A stretch of DNA of 64,000 nucleotides from Lumbricus rubellus (Eukaryota; Annelida; Clitellata; Crassiclitellata; Lumbricidae): contig OX243827.1 of the NCBI GenBank assembly GCA_945859605.1, positions 8,388,717-8,452,716 of the forward strand, written 5' to 3'. This document shows, piece after piece, positions 1-14,358 of the stretch; the first letter of the stretch is position 1; the number at the start of each line of letters is the position of its first letter. A program made the position numbers and the translations under genes. The notes below the pieces were generated by a model. The model was not told where the DNA came from and did not search any database. It was given only the letters and a program-made list of their open reading frames with translations.

Positions 1-37
1 GTCGTTCGCTCCGTCACCGCACATCCCAACGGATAAA
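1..37 (-). CDS. ATP13A exon start (GMCGDGAND), truncated by window edge
   Basis: Reads [12 protein letters not shown] from acceptor TTTTGCAG. GDGAND is the hinge motif that coordinates Mg2+ in the P domain. The frame runs off base 1. Confidence 0.95.
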
Positions 38-3000
38 CTGCAAAATTATAAACGTATGCTGCACATCCCGACAGATAAACTGCAAAATGTAAATAATGTA
101 TGTATGTTACTGCATGAAAAGTGTTTCTGATCGAGAGCAGAGCTAAAGTGTGACTGGACGGACAAGGATGGCGTCTAAACACTTATTTTCAAATCTGAAT
201 GCTGCCCTGCTACTTAGAAGGCCAGCACAAAGGTAAGGAGTTTCTTCTTTTTTACACTTTAAGCACTGATCTGGAAGTAAGAAGTAAAGGGAAGCTAGAC
301 GCTTCAGTGGTAAGTTAAGGTGTTCTGAAGGTCAGTTGGTTGTCCAGTTAAATATTTGTTATATAGGATAAAAAACTTGATTCTGTGATGAAAAAAGTTT
401 CTTCACATCGAAGAAAGAGAAAAAATCTCTGAGAGCTGTACCTCTTTTTCTCTTTGTACTGTACATCTGTTGACTTTAAGTAAAAGAGAAGAATTGTGAA
501 CCTTAGCCTTTTGTAAAATCAGTAAAGTTCTTAACAGTGTACTCATTATAGTCGAGTTGGCTAGGAGGGAGGGAGTGTAGGCAGAGCTAATATCTCTCAC
601 CAATTTCTGACCTGGCAGGATTTGAACCCCAATCTCTCAACTGACAGTGGTAAACACTGAGCCATCGATCCCCACATTGCACACCATTAAGGAACCACAC
701 ATAAACCAGAAAAACATAGACCTACGTACTCAAGGTTTTGCAGATCTTCCACCAATCGACTTTTCTGGTCTGGTGTCATTCGTGCAAACACAACACCGTG
801 AAGAGCAATCTAGGATCAACACCAAACATAGGATAACACCAAGAACCCGATAACTGTATTTACTGTTAGGTCAATAAACAAACAAATATTCGAAAACGTA
901 CAAGATTTCCGATTTTGGTTAGTCATCAAGACACTTAATAAAAAATGCCTTCTAAATACCTCTCAAAGCTCTGCAACTCCATGGTTAGAGCCATAGACTT
1001 GGAAAAATTAGAGGGTAATGCTATTAATCTTTGTTACCACAAAGTGTGGTGTAGGGATGGTTGTAGGTTCAAACCCACATCAAGCCACCGGCCGCGTAGG
1101 ACCCTGAGCAAGTCCTTCACTTGCAACTGCTCATGCGCTTCAGCGTAAAACTGTGATGTAATGTCCGCTGAGTAGAAATCTTGAAGGGGCGCTGTAACAA
1201 GAGCTCATACATACCCATAGTGTCATAAAATAACACCTACACAAACACACCTATGCACAAACCACTGAAACCTACGTACACTCACACACATGGAATACTG
1301 CAGGGCACAGAAACTACTGATAATATAGAAAAACAACATGAAATGATCTGAAATCAACTAGAAAAACTTTTCCTGCCGAAACAAACCAAACAGCTACAAG
1401 CAGACAAAAAATGCTGACCTTTTCAACGAGATCTGGGAAGTAGCGGTGGATTACTCCAAAGCTGCGACCACCGACAGCCAAACGGATGTTGAAGCTGAGA
1501 TCAGTGATGACGTTCGAAGACTGGTACGACTAGAAAGATACAACTCGAAGCTTTAAAAACTTGGTAAAAATGTGGCAATAAATGTCCACTTGTAAGCCAT
1601 ACGGAAACTGGAATGCTTGTTACTCATAAGGTTGGCCTCTACAGTGCAATACGTAATTGTAATTTTAATCAGATTTTAACGCTGGACTCATTTGTTACAT
1701 TCCGAGTATTTATATAGCGCCTCTTCTGTGGACACTTATACAGCCGCTTTAAAGCACATCACATAAGTGCAGCAATGAAGGAATGCTTCTAAAACACGAC
1801 TTCAGATAATAAACTAAAGGAAATAAACACCAAAAATCACTAACTTGGACGCTACATTCAGCCATAGTGGAATCCGATGTTTCCTGTTTCTGTATATCTT
1901 CTTCCCAGCGAATAGACGCTGGTTTATCGCCCTCAGGGGGCTGAGCATTGACAACCACTAGCCTCTCACTTTCCTCAATCATACCACAGTGTCGTGCTAC
2001 GCTGAGGGCCGTTAAAATGTTGTCACCTATCAATCGCAGAAAGCACAAACAATAAATATGCTTACCAGAAAACGAAGATAATAATTCATTGCTAACTGTC
2101 AATAGTCTTCAAATACATACATTGCATACATTGAATTGCATTTGGATACTTATAAAGCACCTATAGCAGTAGTAACTATTTTCAGGTGCACCCAGCATGA
2201 GTACCCTGAGAAAATACGATCTTCAGTGAGCAGGCAGAAGTTAAAGGACAACCAGCCAATATCAGCTAGAATCCACGAGTAAGTTATGCTATCTTCCCGT
2301 GATTACTGCTTGGTTTTGCAGGGTCATCAAATAATGCCTTATGCATCGTACAATGGTTTGAAAGAAGCAACAACAAAAACAATGAATAATAATAATAATA
2401 ATAATAATAATGTGCATAATAATAATGATAATAACTATCATATGCGAGCATAATGAAAATGACGTTATAAAAAATAGATATTTTGCATTAAAAAAATCTG
2501 GGTGGCTCTTCAACGAGATTCAGGAGATTGCTTGGAGAAGGAAATTATGCAAGGAATGGTTCCGAAAGCAAGAGCAAGAGCAAGACCTGAGCGACATGAG
2601 CGAATAGTCTTGTTTATCAACAGAGAAGTTGTTGAGAGCAACCGAAGACAGGAGTTGAAGGCAGGGCAAGGACTTCAATGGTGGAATGCCATCTGCCTGT
2701 CTGGAACATTGGCCCCACTCCTTTAGCCACATTGAGATGACACCTCAGAGTCTTTGCCTCCTTAATGATGCAACGAATAATAATAATGTTTATGATTACA
2801 ACAACGTCTAATACATCCTTTGACAGATATTCATCGTTTCCTAATAATTATTTACCTGTCACCATCACGTTACGAATGTTTGTATAATGAAAATGATGTA
2901 ATAAATCAGATTTATGTACATTTATAGTCATACAGACGTTTACAATTACAATAACATTTAATATACACATATTCATCGTTTCCTAATTTACCTGTCACCA

Positions 3001-5226
3001 TCACAGTGCGAATGTTTGCCTGCTTCAGTTGCTGTATGACTGGTGTGGTCTCCGGTTTCAGTTTGTTTTCCATTATCAATAGGCCAACAAACGAAAGATC
3101 CGACTCAACAACATCTCTATAATATATTCACAAAAAACATTGCTTATTTGTATGTGCACTTGTTACAGCGCCTCTTCAAGCTCTCCCTACTCAGAGGCGC
3201 TCCCGAATGCAGAGCGAACATTGCATCGAGGTTTCACACCGCAGCGCCGAGCAATTGTGAGTGAAGGACTTGCCCAAGGTCCTTACGCGGCAAGGTGGAT
3301 TCAAACCTCGAACCTTCGGGCTCCAAGGCAACGACGCCACCACTACACCACCGCGCCCCACGCTAATCAGGAGCTACTTCTACTCTGTAGATTAAAATTT
3401 AGTGATTCAAAATAACCAGTATATTAGGTGTTGCACTTAGAAATGTATCAAATCTAAAAGGTGTTATATAAAATTTTCTACATAATTAATTAATAATATT
3501 TCTATAACTTTAGTAAATAGGGTTGGCTCAGAAGCATTTTATAGGAGCCTTAAAACATTACTTTCAGCCGAGATTGGGTCGGGACTGCTCCCGAGTAGTA
3601 ACTTTGAAGGGGCACTATATAAATCTCCATAATGAATGAATGAATGAATAAATGAATGAATAAATGAATGAATAAATGAATAAAAACCAGAAATATATTG
3701 TTACTGAAATTCAATTTAAAAATTCGCCTGACCTTGAAATTCGTTGGATCTGGTGCCAAGGGATTTTGCTGTCGAGAGGTTTAGTTGCCATGGCAATGAC
3801 GCGCAGGCCTTGCGCAGCGTAATTCCGCAAGACTTCGTGGAACTCGTCGGGAACTACAAACACCATGAAAACTCTTACCACTGGTCTGTCCGTTTATTCT
3901 TTCACAATACATCAGTAAAATATGAAAATTACTAACAATCAGAAAAAGTGAAAACTCCGTTTCATGCATAAAATTGCTGCCACAGTTTCAGTTTCGTAAT
4001 CCTAAAGGATCAATGATCATATAATCATGCATCTAAGGTAAAAAAAATAATAACAGCAACAATTAGATGCTTCTTGCAGCTTATGGAAGTTTTGTATGTA
4101 CAACATTCACCAAACGAACTCCATTTTATGGGAAAAAAATTAAGCTCACGTGTTCGTGGATTGCAGAGCGCAGCGATTTTCTCCGGTGCGCCTTTCGTGT
4201 AGACATCCATGTGATCCGAACCCAAGACTCGCACGATCACGCTCATTCGCTGAAGTCCAGATGAAAAGGTAAACTGACGGACAATTCCGATCTCAAAGGG
4301 AGGCAATATCTGAAGCTTAAATAACAAAGCAGAATGCAACGTAGAAAAAATGACACATGTGGCAGTCCAGACCAAGATCGGTACTAAGTCGCAAACTACA
4401 CATCCGAGTAACTAAAGAAATTAACATATTTGTATTTCTTGGTTTTCTTACAAAAATTAATATAAAATGATGTTTAAAAGAATCTTCTCTTTCATATTGC
4501 TGAGAAACGAGTTTTAAAGTCATTTTAAGGTCTTTAATACACGTATTGTGCTGTTTTAATTAAGTTAATTAATCAATTAATTAATTTAATTGGATCACTT
4601 TGCTTTATATCTTGAGTTAGGACAAAGCTAGGGCAATAATTTCTCTATCACTTTGGAGCTTGAGACAAGACCTTTGAGATAATTTATAATGACCTAGAAA
4701 TTTGCGTATGAACGCTTCATAAAAAATTTTCATACCGCCAGTACGTTTCGTTAGCAAGCCTTTAATGGGACAGGCAAAAGAATAAACAACTGGAAGATAT
4801 AACTTTCAGAACAATTGCACAAACATACGCTAGGTAAACGAGGAAAAGGTGGTTGGACGAGGTTCAAGAAACAACAGGAATGAATCTGGAAGAACTAAGG
4901 GAAGCGACATCAGAAAGAAAGAAATGGAGAAGGCTGATCATAACGATTGCTAGAGTTCAACGAATTGAAGGCACAAGGTGACATAAATGTGAAATTTATA
5001 TAGCACCACCCATCAGTAAATAACAACAATTGGCGATGATTGTTTTCCGTGTCTTACAATGCTGTCGTCTGATTGTTCAACGCGATACGCATCCATCATA
5101 ATCGGTTTAACTGTCGTCGGCATCAAAAGATCGAATTTCGCTGTTTCTCGTCCAGCCTCCTCCAAAACCTAACAGCATACGAAGACAAGTTACTAAGGTA
5201 GTCACTAGTCACATATGCAAGTACCT

Positions 5227-5262
<36 letters not shown>

Positions 5263-8200
5263 ATGTATGCATCTATTATGTATAAATATGCATGTATTAT
5301 CAATGTGCAAATCATCTCATCCCCAGGGGCGTAAAGCCAACTAACCTTCCTTCGGGCAGAGAACCATCATCATCATCAATGTGCATAAGTTCAGCAAATT
5401 CAATACAAAAACTAAACGTAAACACCAAACAATTAACCACATGTAAATATTTCATCCCTCTGCCAGTCTGTGTACAGTCACAATAGCAGTTGCATAATTA
5501 TGCTGCTCAATTTTTGTATTAAATTCGCTGAACTGAAACTTTTTCTTGCATTTGAAATGTTGAATTTTGTGGCAGACCTATTCTGTACACTGTTCGTATT
5601 CGCGTTTGGGCAAATAGTTTATTCCAATTATTGCAGGCCATCTGTTCTGTTAGTAGTTAGTATTTGTCTTCTGTTATTTGTGAATAGTTATTGCATAACT
5701 GTATACTGTAACCGGTCTGTAAACCAGATTGTTTAATAAAGGAAAATATTATTATATGCAAAAAGAGATGTCACATGATCACTATTCATACTCCGTTCGA
5801 CCGCAACTATTCAACCGAATACCGAATAGCTTATCTGGTCCGCTATTCAACCCCGAAGCAAATATGAAGCGAATGTTCAGTACAGCACTAATTGAAGGGC
5901 TTATTTCCAAAAACCTGTCAAATCCACTCAAGAATAACTGAAAAACTGGAAACAAAAAGGTAGGACATAACCGTTTTTCAAAGCAACACCAAGTCTTACC
6001 AGGTTGCTGATATAGAACAATAAAGCGATTTAGACGCCAAACTTTACAGAAAAACATGAATTGCCGCATTTACTTGCCCAGACATAATTTTTTTCCCAAA
6101 AGTGGACTTAACAATTACAACAACAGTTTTCTCACCCAGTTGATCGAATTGAACATCTTTAAATCCAGCGGATCCCCGTTCAACTCCCGGTCAATGATCG
6201 TCAATGAGTGACAGGTTGCCATGCCAACCACCATCTTGGAATCCGGTCGTAGATGTCTCGGTTCTTCAACGACTGGAAGGAATTGCTTGTCTTGCACAGG
6301 AATCACGGCCCAAAGGTCCAAACCCTCCTCAGTCAACGTGCCAGTCTATTGCAAACGTATGTTTCGTAAATGAATATTTATATTCATTCAATAAAAAAGA
6401 AAATAAAGTTGTTAGATCTGATAAAGAAACCAGAATGTTCTAGACCAGTTGGCAAAATAATGCAAAACAAACTAGAAGGGTCATCAGTGACTGACCCACA
6501 TACATGTGGGGCGCGGTGGCGTAGTGGTGGCGTCGTTGCCTTGTAGCCGGAAGGTTCGAGGTTCGAATCCACCTCACCGCGTAAGGACCTTGGGCAAGTC
6601 CTTAACTCACAATGGCTCAGCGCTTCGGCGTGAAACTCCGATGCAGTGTCCGCTCTGCATTCAGGAGATCCTCTGAGTAGAGAGAGCTTGAAGGGGCGCT
6701 ATAACAAGTGCACATACAAACATACAAACAAACATGCACACACACACGCGCACACACACACGCACAATACATACACAGCTTTACACGCACATAACAAAAG
6801 TAACTGAAGGAAGAAAGTATTCATATTTCTGATGCATTGTCTCATTGAAGATACAGGGCCGGATTAAGCTCTCGGGGGGCCCGCCGCCATATTCTCCGGG
6901 GGGCCCTTGATCCACCTTGGCCTTCCATCACCATGTTCCTCTCACATGTTAGTGCATGCCCATATTATTGACCATAAATTTTCATAACTCAAACTTGATA
7001 ATTAATGTGTAGCTTCATAAAAACAAAAGTAATTTTTCAGCGACACCATTAGACTATAAAATTGTCGATGCGGTAGATATTGTTCAGTCTAGCGGTTTAC
7101 ATCCAATATGAAACATCGATCAACTGTCGTTCACATTTTTCTACTAATGGCAGTTTGCAAGCTGGTCAAGAGTGTCATTGAAAGTGAAAGATAAGTGCAA
7201 GAAATCACTCTCAATACTGAGAAGTTTCACTGCAGTTAAGTGTTTCATTGCCATTATTCTCCGCAGATTATTCTTGAATAATGCCAGTTTGCTGAAGGAT
7301 CTAAGATCTTTTACCATACCATTGCAGTTGGATATCATTAGGCACATCATGTAGCATGTAGGCCTACATACGGAGAGCAATGGACACATTTGGAATGTAG
7401 ATTGAAGAGCTTCAGTGTTCTGCACCATGGCAACAGAACCTGGTGATTTAGTCTAAATTCTCTGCACTTTGCAAACAGTGGTGGCGCTAGGCCTATATAT
7501 AATATACCATAGGTCACATGACTTGACCTGCCTATTTTGCTCTTGACCAGCCTTATTAGGCCTATCTGTCAAAAATTCTTTGGAATTTTTTTTATCTTTC
7601 GTGCATTAATTTCTTCGACCTGATGAATAACTCCCGTGACCTTGTTGCGACCGGCTGAAATTGTATAGCTGGCGCCGCCACTGCTTGCACAACATAGCGA
7701 ACTGTTTCAACTGAACCATTCCAATAGGGAATAAATAGGCATACTGCAGCTTCCAAACCACCAAAATAATTACGTCTTTTCCGATGCAAGTAACCATTCT
7801 CTAATCTTGTCAGCATCCAGCACATCGAAGACCGTTAAAACTCTGAGCAGTGAGCACAGTCTGAACTTCTTTGCATGCAGCATTTTTTATCAAGAATGTC
7901 ATTGAAAATTATTAAGATTAAGCTTATATAACTGGCCCATATTAATGAAAGCGCTAACCGATTGACGATTGGCAAAAGGTTTCAGCGCAAAATATATCCC
8001 TCCCTTCAAATGCAACTTTATGCAATATTATACAGAAACTTTGGACGGGGGGGGGGGGCAAAAATTTTTGGCCTTGGGTCTGGAAAAATTCTTGGCCTTG
8101 AGTCTGGAAATTTTTTTGCTTCTATTTAAAAGTATGGATTAGCGACAAAATCATGATTATAAATTGCAGATAGGCCTATATAGGGGCAATTGATTGCCTT

Positions 8201-11200
8201 CACAAAAACCAATCAGCAATTGACATGAATTTACACACTGTCCTTGGAGACTGTTGGAGTGAAGTTGAATAAATGGGAATGTGGACATAAAAAATTCTTG
8301 TTGGTCATTCCTGATGGCGGGGGGCCCGCCGCCATGGCAGACATGGCATACTGGTTAATCCGGCCCTGTGAAGATAACTACGTCATCAATAGTCAAACGT
8401 GAACATTTATCTCAAACATGTTTAATACCTTAAATTCCAGCTATTCTGCTTTCCGAAAAAGTCACTACCACATCAGTCGAGGATACATTCAGTAATTCAT
8501 AAATACCAGTTCACCAAGTTTAACGACTGGGAACATAATATGACTAACCTTGTCAAAGCAGAAGCACTGAACCTTTCCCGCTAAATTGATTCTCTGTGGA
8601 CTGATGCAGAAGACTCCTTCGAGCTTGAGTCTCCGCTGAGCGAAGATTGTTCCGATTGTCATGGCCGCTGGAAGAGCAGGCGGAACAGCGACCGTGATGA
8701 TGTCCAACATGTTCACGATGACAACTCGTGCACCGTACTACAGTCAAAGAATCAATCAATTAATTGAATAAATAATCAAACAAATAATCAATCAAACAAA
8801 TAATCAATCTAGGAATCAATCCGTCAATCAATCAATCAAATAATCAATCCGTCATTCAATCAATCAATCAAATAATCAATCAAATAATCAATCAATCAAT
8901 CAAATAATCAATCCGTCATTCAATCAATCAATCAAATAATCAATCAAATAATCAATCAATCAAATAATCAATCCGTCATTCAATCAATCAATCAAATAAT
9001 CAATCAAATAATCAATCAAATAATCAATCAATAATCAATCAAGTACTCAATCAATCAAGGAATCAATCAAATAAATAATTCATCATCAATAAATCAATCA
9101 ATCAATGAAGTAATCAAACAATCGAATAATCAATCAAATAATCAATAAAACAAATAATCAATCAATCGAATAATCAATCAATGAAGTAATCAATCAATCG
9201 AATAATTAATCAATCGAGTAATCAATCAGTCAATCACTCACTCACTCACTCAATCAATGATTCCAATATATACTCGCATCATATAATTGTATTATGAAAT
9301 TTTCACAAAGATACTCAGCAGATGATGATGATGATGATGATGATGATGAAGAGGACAGGAAGCAAGTCAAGGACGGAAATGATTACATTTAAAGACAATG
9401 CTGATGACAATGGCAACAACATTAACGCACTACGAAGACGATAGCAGCAGTAGTTTCAGCAGTTTTAACAACACTGCGTAACATCAAATATCATTAGCGT
9501 TGCCATCCTCAGTCATCCAGGCTTGGGACTGGCACTGAACGAGTCCGAGCAGCGGCGGAGTTAAAAGTGAAATTGAAAAATTACTAATAGCTGACTGTGG
9601 AAGGCACTCACCCCGTGGATGACAAGATTAACACATATGTAGATCATGCCAACGCATGCCACCAACGCTAAGAAGATGACAAACTTAAAAGCGTCCGCAT
9701 AAAACTTGAACATCAACTCCTTTGGATAGAGAATGGAACGCACGAGCTCGCCCTTCGCAGTTGAAAAACCTGAAAAATAACAATAATTTAATGTAACAAA
9801 AATCAGACCACTAAAAACAATATTCTAACAGAAGGTGTTCTTCAATCAAACATACTACTATTATTTATTTATTCATTTACTTTTTCCTGAACCAAAAACA
9901 ACAAACATGATACAATTATGGCATTAAACAATACTTTAACATAATTTGGTTAAAAAGGGGAGACCCAGAAGGGATGGACAATCCCGCTAATAGGGATTAT
10001 GGTAAACGCATGGCATAACAGATTATAAATTCAAAATGCGTATTTTACGCAAGCACGTCACTGTTTGAGAAAAATAAGTTTCATGGGTATTATTTGGGTG
10101 ATTTCACACAGGTTATAATTTCAATTAACATTCTTTCCCAAATTTAGATCTATGCATTTTTGTTGGATAATTAAAATATCTGCACATGCAAGCAGTTTAT
10201 TAATCCATAAACTAAGCTACGATTGTGATAGAATGATAATTTTAGTGTCACTGCAAAGAGGATGTGTTTCTCTTTAAAATGTTATACTAATACAACGCTC
10301 CAAAAGTAAAAAATTCAACTTAAAAAAGACAGACGCTATTCATTATTCAACTTAAAAAAGACAGGTCTACGCTATTTATCAACTGAAAATAAATTCTTCC
10401 ATACCGGTTCGCATGACAACGGCCGTCACCTTGGCGTCTCCATAGTAACGCGTCTGTATGACGTGAGTGCCGCAGAAGAGCGTGTTTCTCTTGTGGACTT
10501 CTGGTGAATAGACCTCATCAGTGTCCATTTCAGTTAGAGGAGTCTTTGTGACAGGAACACTCTCACCTAGAAACGTTAAACAGCAGTTGAAGTGCGTTTT
10601 TTTAGAATGGGCAAATCATGCAACACATTCATAACAATCATTCTGCCATCCTCTCTAGCAGTGTATCCTCGTCTTTTTCTCGTCTAAAAACTTGCCTTTT
10701 TTCTCGGGGTTGAATGCACTGGGAGTGCTTCTGAAAGGCTCTTGCTGCGAGAAGCGCATTATAAATGGCCAGATACAATACAATACAATCCTTCAGAATC
10801 ATTCATTTGTTACGAGGATTTATATAGCGCCTCTTCAAGGCAACTGCTCAGAAGCACTGGATTCTGGTGAACAAGCGCAGCAAACAAAGGGAGCCTGTTT
10901 CATTCATTCCAGAATTTATTCCAGAATTTATATAGCGTTTCTTCAAGGCGGCTACTCAGAAGCGCTCCCAGCTTTAGCATGACAAAAAAGCACAGTTCTG
11001 AGTTTAACACACACAAAAAACTTCAGTAAGAGCCCCAGGAAGCAGACATAGCTCCTGTAGAGCTCATTCCAGACAACTGCAAGGGCCAATCACAATTCCA
11101 CGCAAAGCAAAGGTCAATCAAAATTCTGATACATTCATTCTAAGAATGTTTATAATGCCTCTCCAAGATATCTACTCAGAGACATGACCGCTCTGGCCCA

Positions 11201-14200
11201 TAATATGATGCCAAATGTCACTACAATGAATCATTACATCCATGAACAAAATAGTCCACAGTAAACTGAAATTGTCACCAGTGGCAGGTGTCTGTATACC
11301 ATAGAAAGTGGTAGCATTCCTTCATCCACATTTGTTTTACATATGTAGAAAGTGGTACTACCTGTTAGCATTCCTTCATCCACAATCGCATTGCCCGCAA
11401 TCAGAACCGCATCACAGGCCATCACGAAACCACGAGCAGGAATAATGATGACATCACCAGGTACCAAGAGATGTGATTCAACGTCACCAATTTCTACAGT
11501 TTCACAAAACACATCTTACATTAGATCCAACACACAAACACATTAAAGAAAACATAGTTAACAATAGCAGAAGACACAGTACATCCAGCATAAGATATTA
11601 TATAGTTGTATTAAATTTAGTTGCACACATTTTTTGCATACACATAATTACGGTATATAATGCCTCTTCAAGATACCGGTACATACATACATTCAATCAT
11701 ACATACATACATAGTACATAAATACATACATACATTGTAGTACATTACGTATTTGTAATCTACAGATGCATATTCTTGCAATGCTTTAATCAAGATAAAC
11801 ATAAGATAAGAATATTCTTTAATAGACCAATTGCTATCCGCATTTTGGTGTAGAGACACAGTATAATAAACAAACGTACATCATTTCTACATCGAATCAA
11901 TGTCAAATGTTTTAAAATAGCACAAAATCTTAAGTCCAGCTCAGTAGCAAAGGAATAGTTTGATGAAACCTTGAAAGGTGCTTCTGACCTGACAACAACA
12001 GACTCATATGAGCAAAAACAATGGACTCAACCACTTTCAAATTGTGGCGTAGAAAGACATAATCTCAATGCAGTTACCTCCATTAGGCTGAAGAACTTGC
12101 ACCGTTGTTTCTGAAGATGCAACCATGTCTCTCAGGGTCTCTCTTTGCTGAAAGAAAATCAAAATATGATCTGAAGATCTGTAAACCATTATGCACATAA
12201 TATGATGCTCAGATCTGCACACCAACATGTATATATGCTAAGATCTGTACACAATCATGCCTATAATTACGCTAAGAGCTGTGCAGTCTTGCAAAGCCAA
12301 TTCCAAGAACCCTACCCCAAATTTGCTTAGGCACTTTGTCACCATGACCCACCACTTTCCAGAAAAACACTGCCAATGGCCTATCATTTAACAACTGTTT
12401 ATACCCCCCCCCTCAAACCCCCTGTTACACGCCAACTAATTTACTGCATTGTGACAAAAGTATCCAGATATGCCAGTGAAAATCGAGAGTGAAATTAGGA
12501 AAGGGTTGGACTAAAATGCTGCTCAGAAATTCAAAGTTGCCTTGACTATTAAGTACTTCTGATTAGTGTGCACTTCGAGAGGTGCTATATAAATTTATAG
12601 ATACTACTACTCCTGATTATGATCACGTTACACTACAGAGACACAGGTGTGCAACATCGAAAAAAATTGGTTCATCATTCATTTACGTATTTTTATTAGT
12701 TATTTATTTCTCCATTTTTTTAGCGCCCCTTCAAGCTCACTACTTAGAGGCACTCCCGACTACAGTGCCGACACTGCATCGAAGTTTCACGCCAAAGCGC
12801 CCAAGCAATTGCGAGTGAAAGACGTGCTCAAGGCCCCTACAGATGGCTTGAGGGGAATTCGAACCTGCAACTCTCCGGTTGCAAGGCAAAGAATATACCC
12901 ACTACACCAACGCGCTCCCATTTGCGAAGAAGACACTCACTTTATGTGTTTCATAAAGCTCGATGCTGAGCGAAACGGTTGAAATGATTACAATACAGGA
13001 TGCGTAAATGTAATAGTTGTCAGAGAACCACAATGCGACACTGAAAATCTGGAAGATGTAGAACGGATTCAGGACCTACAAAAGAAAAGAATGAAGTAAA
13101 AGTAAAGTAAGTAAGCAATTTCTTTATTACTCCATTTGCAAACGCACAAGGTGACATGGAGCATAATTATAATACATCGAAGTAATAACAGGCAATAGAA
13201 AATTAAAAATTAAAATCACAACGTTGTTAAAATTCATTAGAATGGCTGCCAATTTCCTAAAGAAAAACCATGGCAACATTCCCAATTATAATTTTTTTAA
13301 ATACACGTGTAGAACAGAACATTCTACAATTCTTTATTCTTCGACTAATTACAAACCGCATTTCAGCTTACGCAATATTTAAAAATATAGTACCATTTCT
13401 ATTTCTGGAAATGCACAATGAGATTGAGTATGACAATGACAATGACAAAACATTTAATTTACAAGCAGTTCAAGTACAAACAGTTCAAATAATAATGCAA
13501 GCAATTGTTCAAATGCTGTGATACTCAAATGTTATAAATTCAGTTTCACTTTCACATCATGGTCCCTAAAGGCCAAAGGTCCGTTTACAACATGTCGAAT
13601 ATTTAACAGTCAGACAGAATTGTTACCTCTTCAAAAAATAGCTTAAAATACGACTTCACTTCGACCAAAATGCTGTTTGGACCAAACAACAGCAACCTAT
13701 GAATAAAAAAACAGCTGTTGTTACATAAAACAGATGACAATACAATACGAGAGCAATTACAATCGTGTCAATAAATCAGATAAAAACTTGTCATAGCTTT
13801 GTGAATTCTGCATTGGGCTTCTAATCCAATCTGCAAACATCAAACTCAACTGCAAAACTTTGATAAAAAAGGCTCCATCTAGCCATAAATTATTAAGTAT
13901 GCACTTTATTCGGTAGCAAATGACAAACTGCAGCCATGGCGGAGACTTGGGGGGAAACGAACGAGTGGCGCTGAAGGAAGGACGCTGACGAATGGCTGAG
14001 TCGCCGATGAATTTTCCCACTTTTGGCGACCAAAATTTCCGACGACCTTTTTTTAGTCATCCAGCCGAAATTTCCAGGAAAAAATACCAATTTTCCCCCC
14101 AAAAAACTTGATGACCTTTTTTGAAAAGTTGTAACACTCAACAATTGGGGAGGGAACAAATACATGGGCCGACCCCAACACATTCATTGAGGGGACCGTC

Positions 14201-14308
14201 CCCCTGTCCTCCCCCTAAATACCCGCCCATGACTGCAGCAGACACATAAGTTTATTTATGTACTTGACAACTATTACGTTTACCTGGACAACTTCAATGA
14301 CACAATCC

Positions 14309-14358
<50 letters not shown>

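Noticed and set aside
160..240. Plus-strand [20 protein letters not shown] with Kozak-like ATG and GTAAGG donor, like a mitochondrial presequence exon
   Set aside because: No downstream plus-strand exon could be found, and it lies in an ATP13A intron; a 22-codon match is within chance.
1380..1590. Plus-strand frame [17 protein letters not shown]... ending SKL-stop with AATAAA behind it, looking like a last exon
   Set aside because: The opposite strand encodes the ATP13A segment [20 protein letters not shown] with matching splice sites and exact phase; the plus frame is its shadow.
6508..6590. tRNA gene candidates (also at 25116, 45935, 30165)
   Set aside because: A and B boxes are present, but cloverleaf arms do not pair, no acceptor stem closes, and copies are dispersed with shared non-tRNA bodies: SINE heads.
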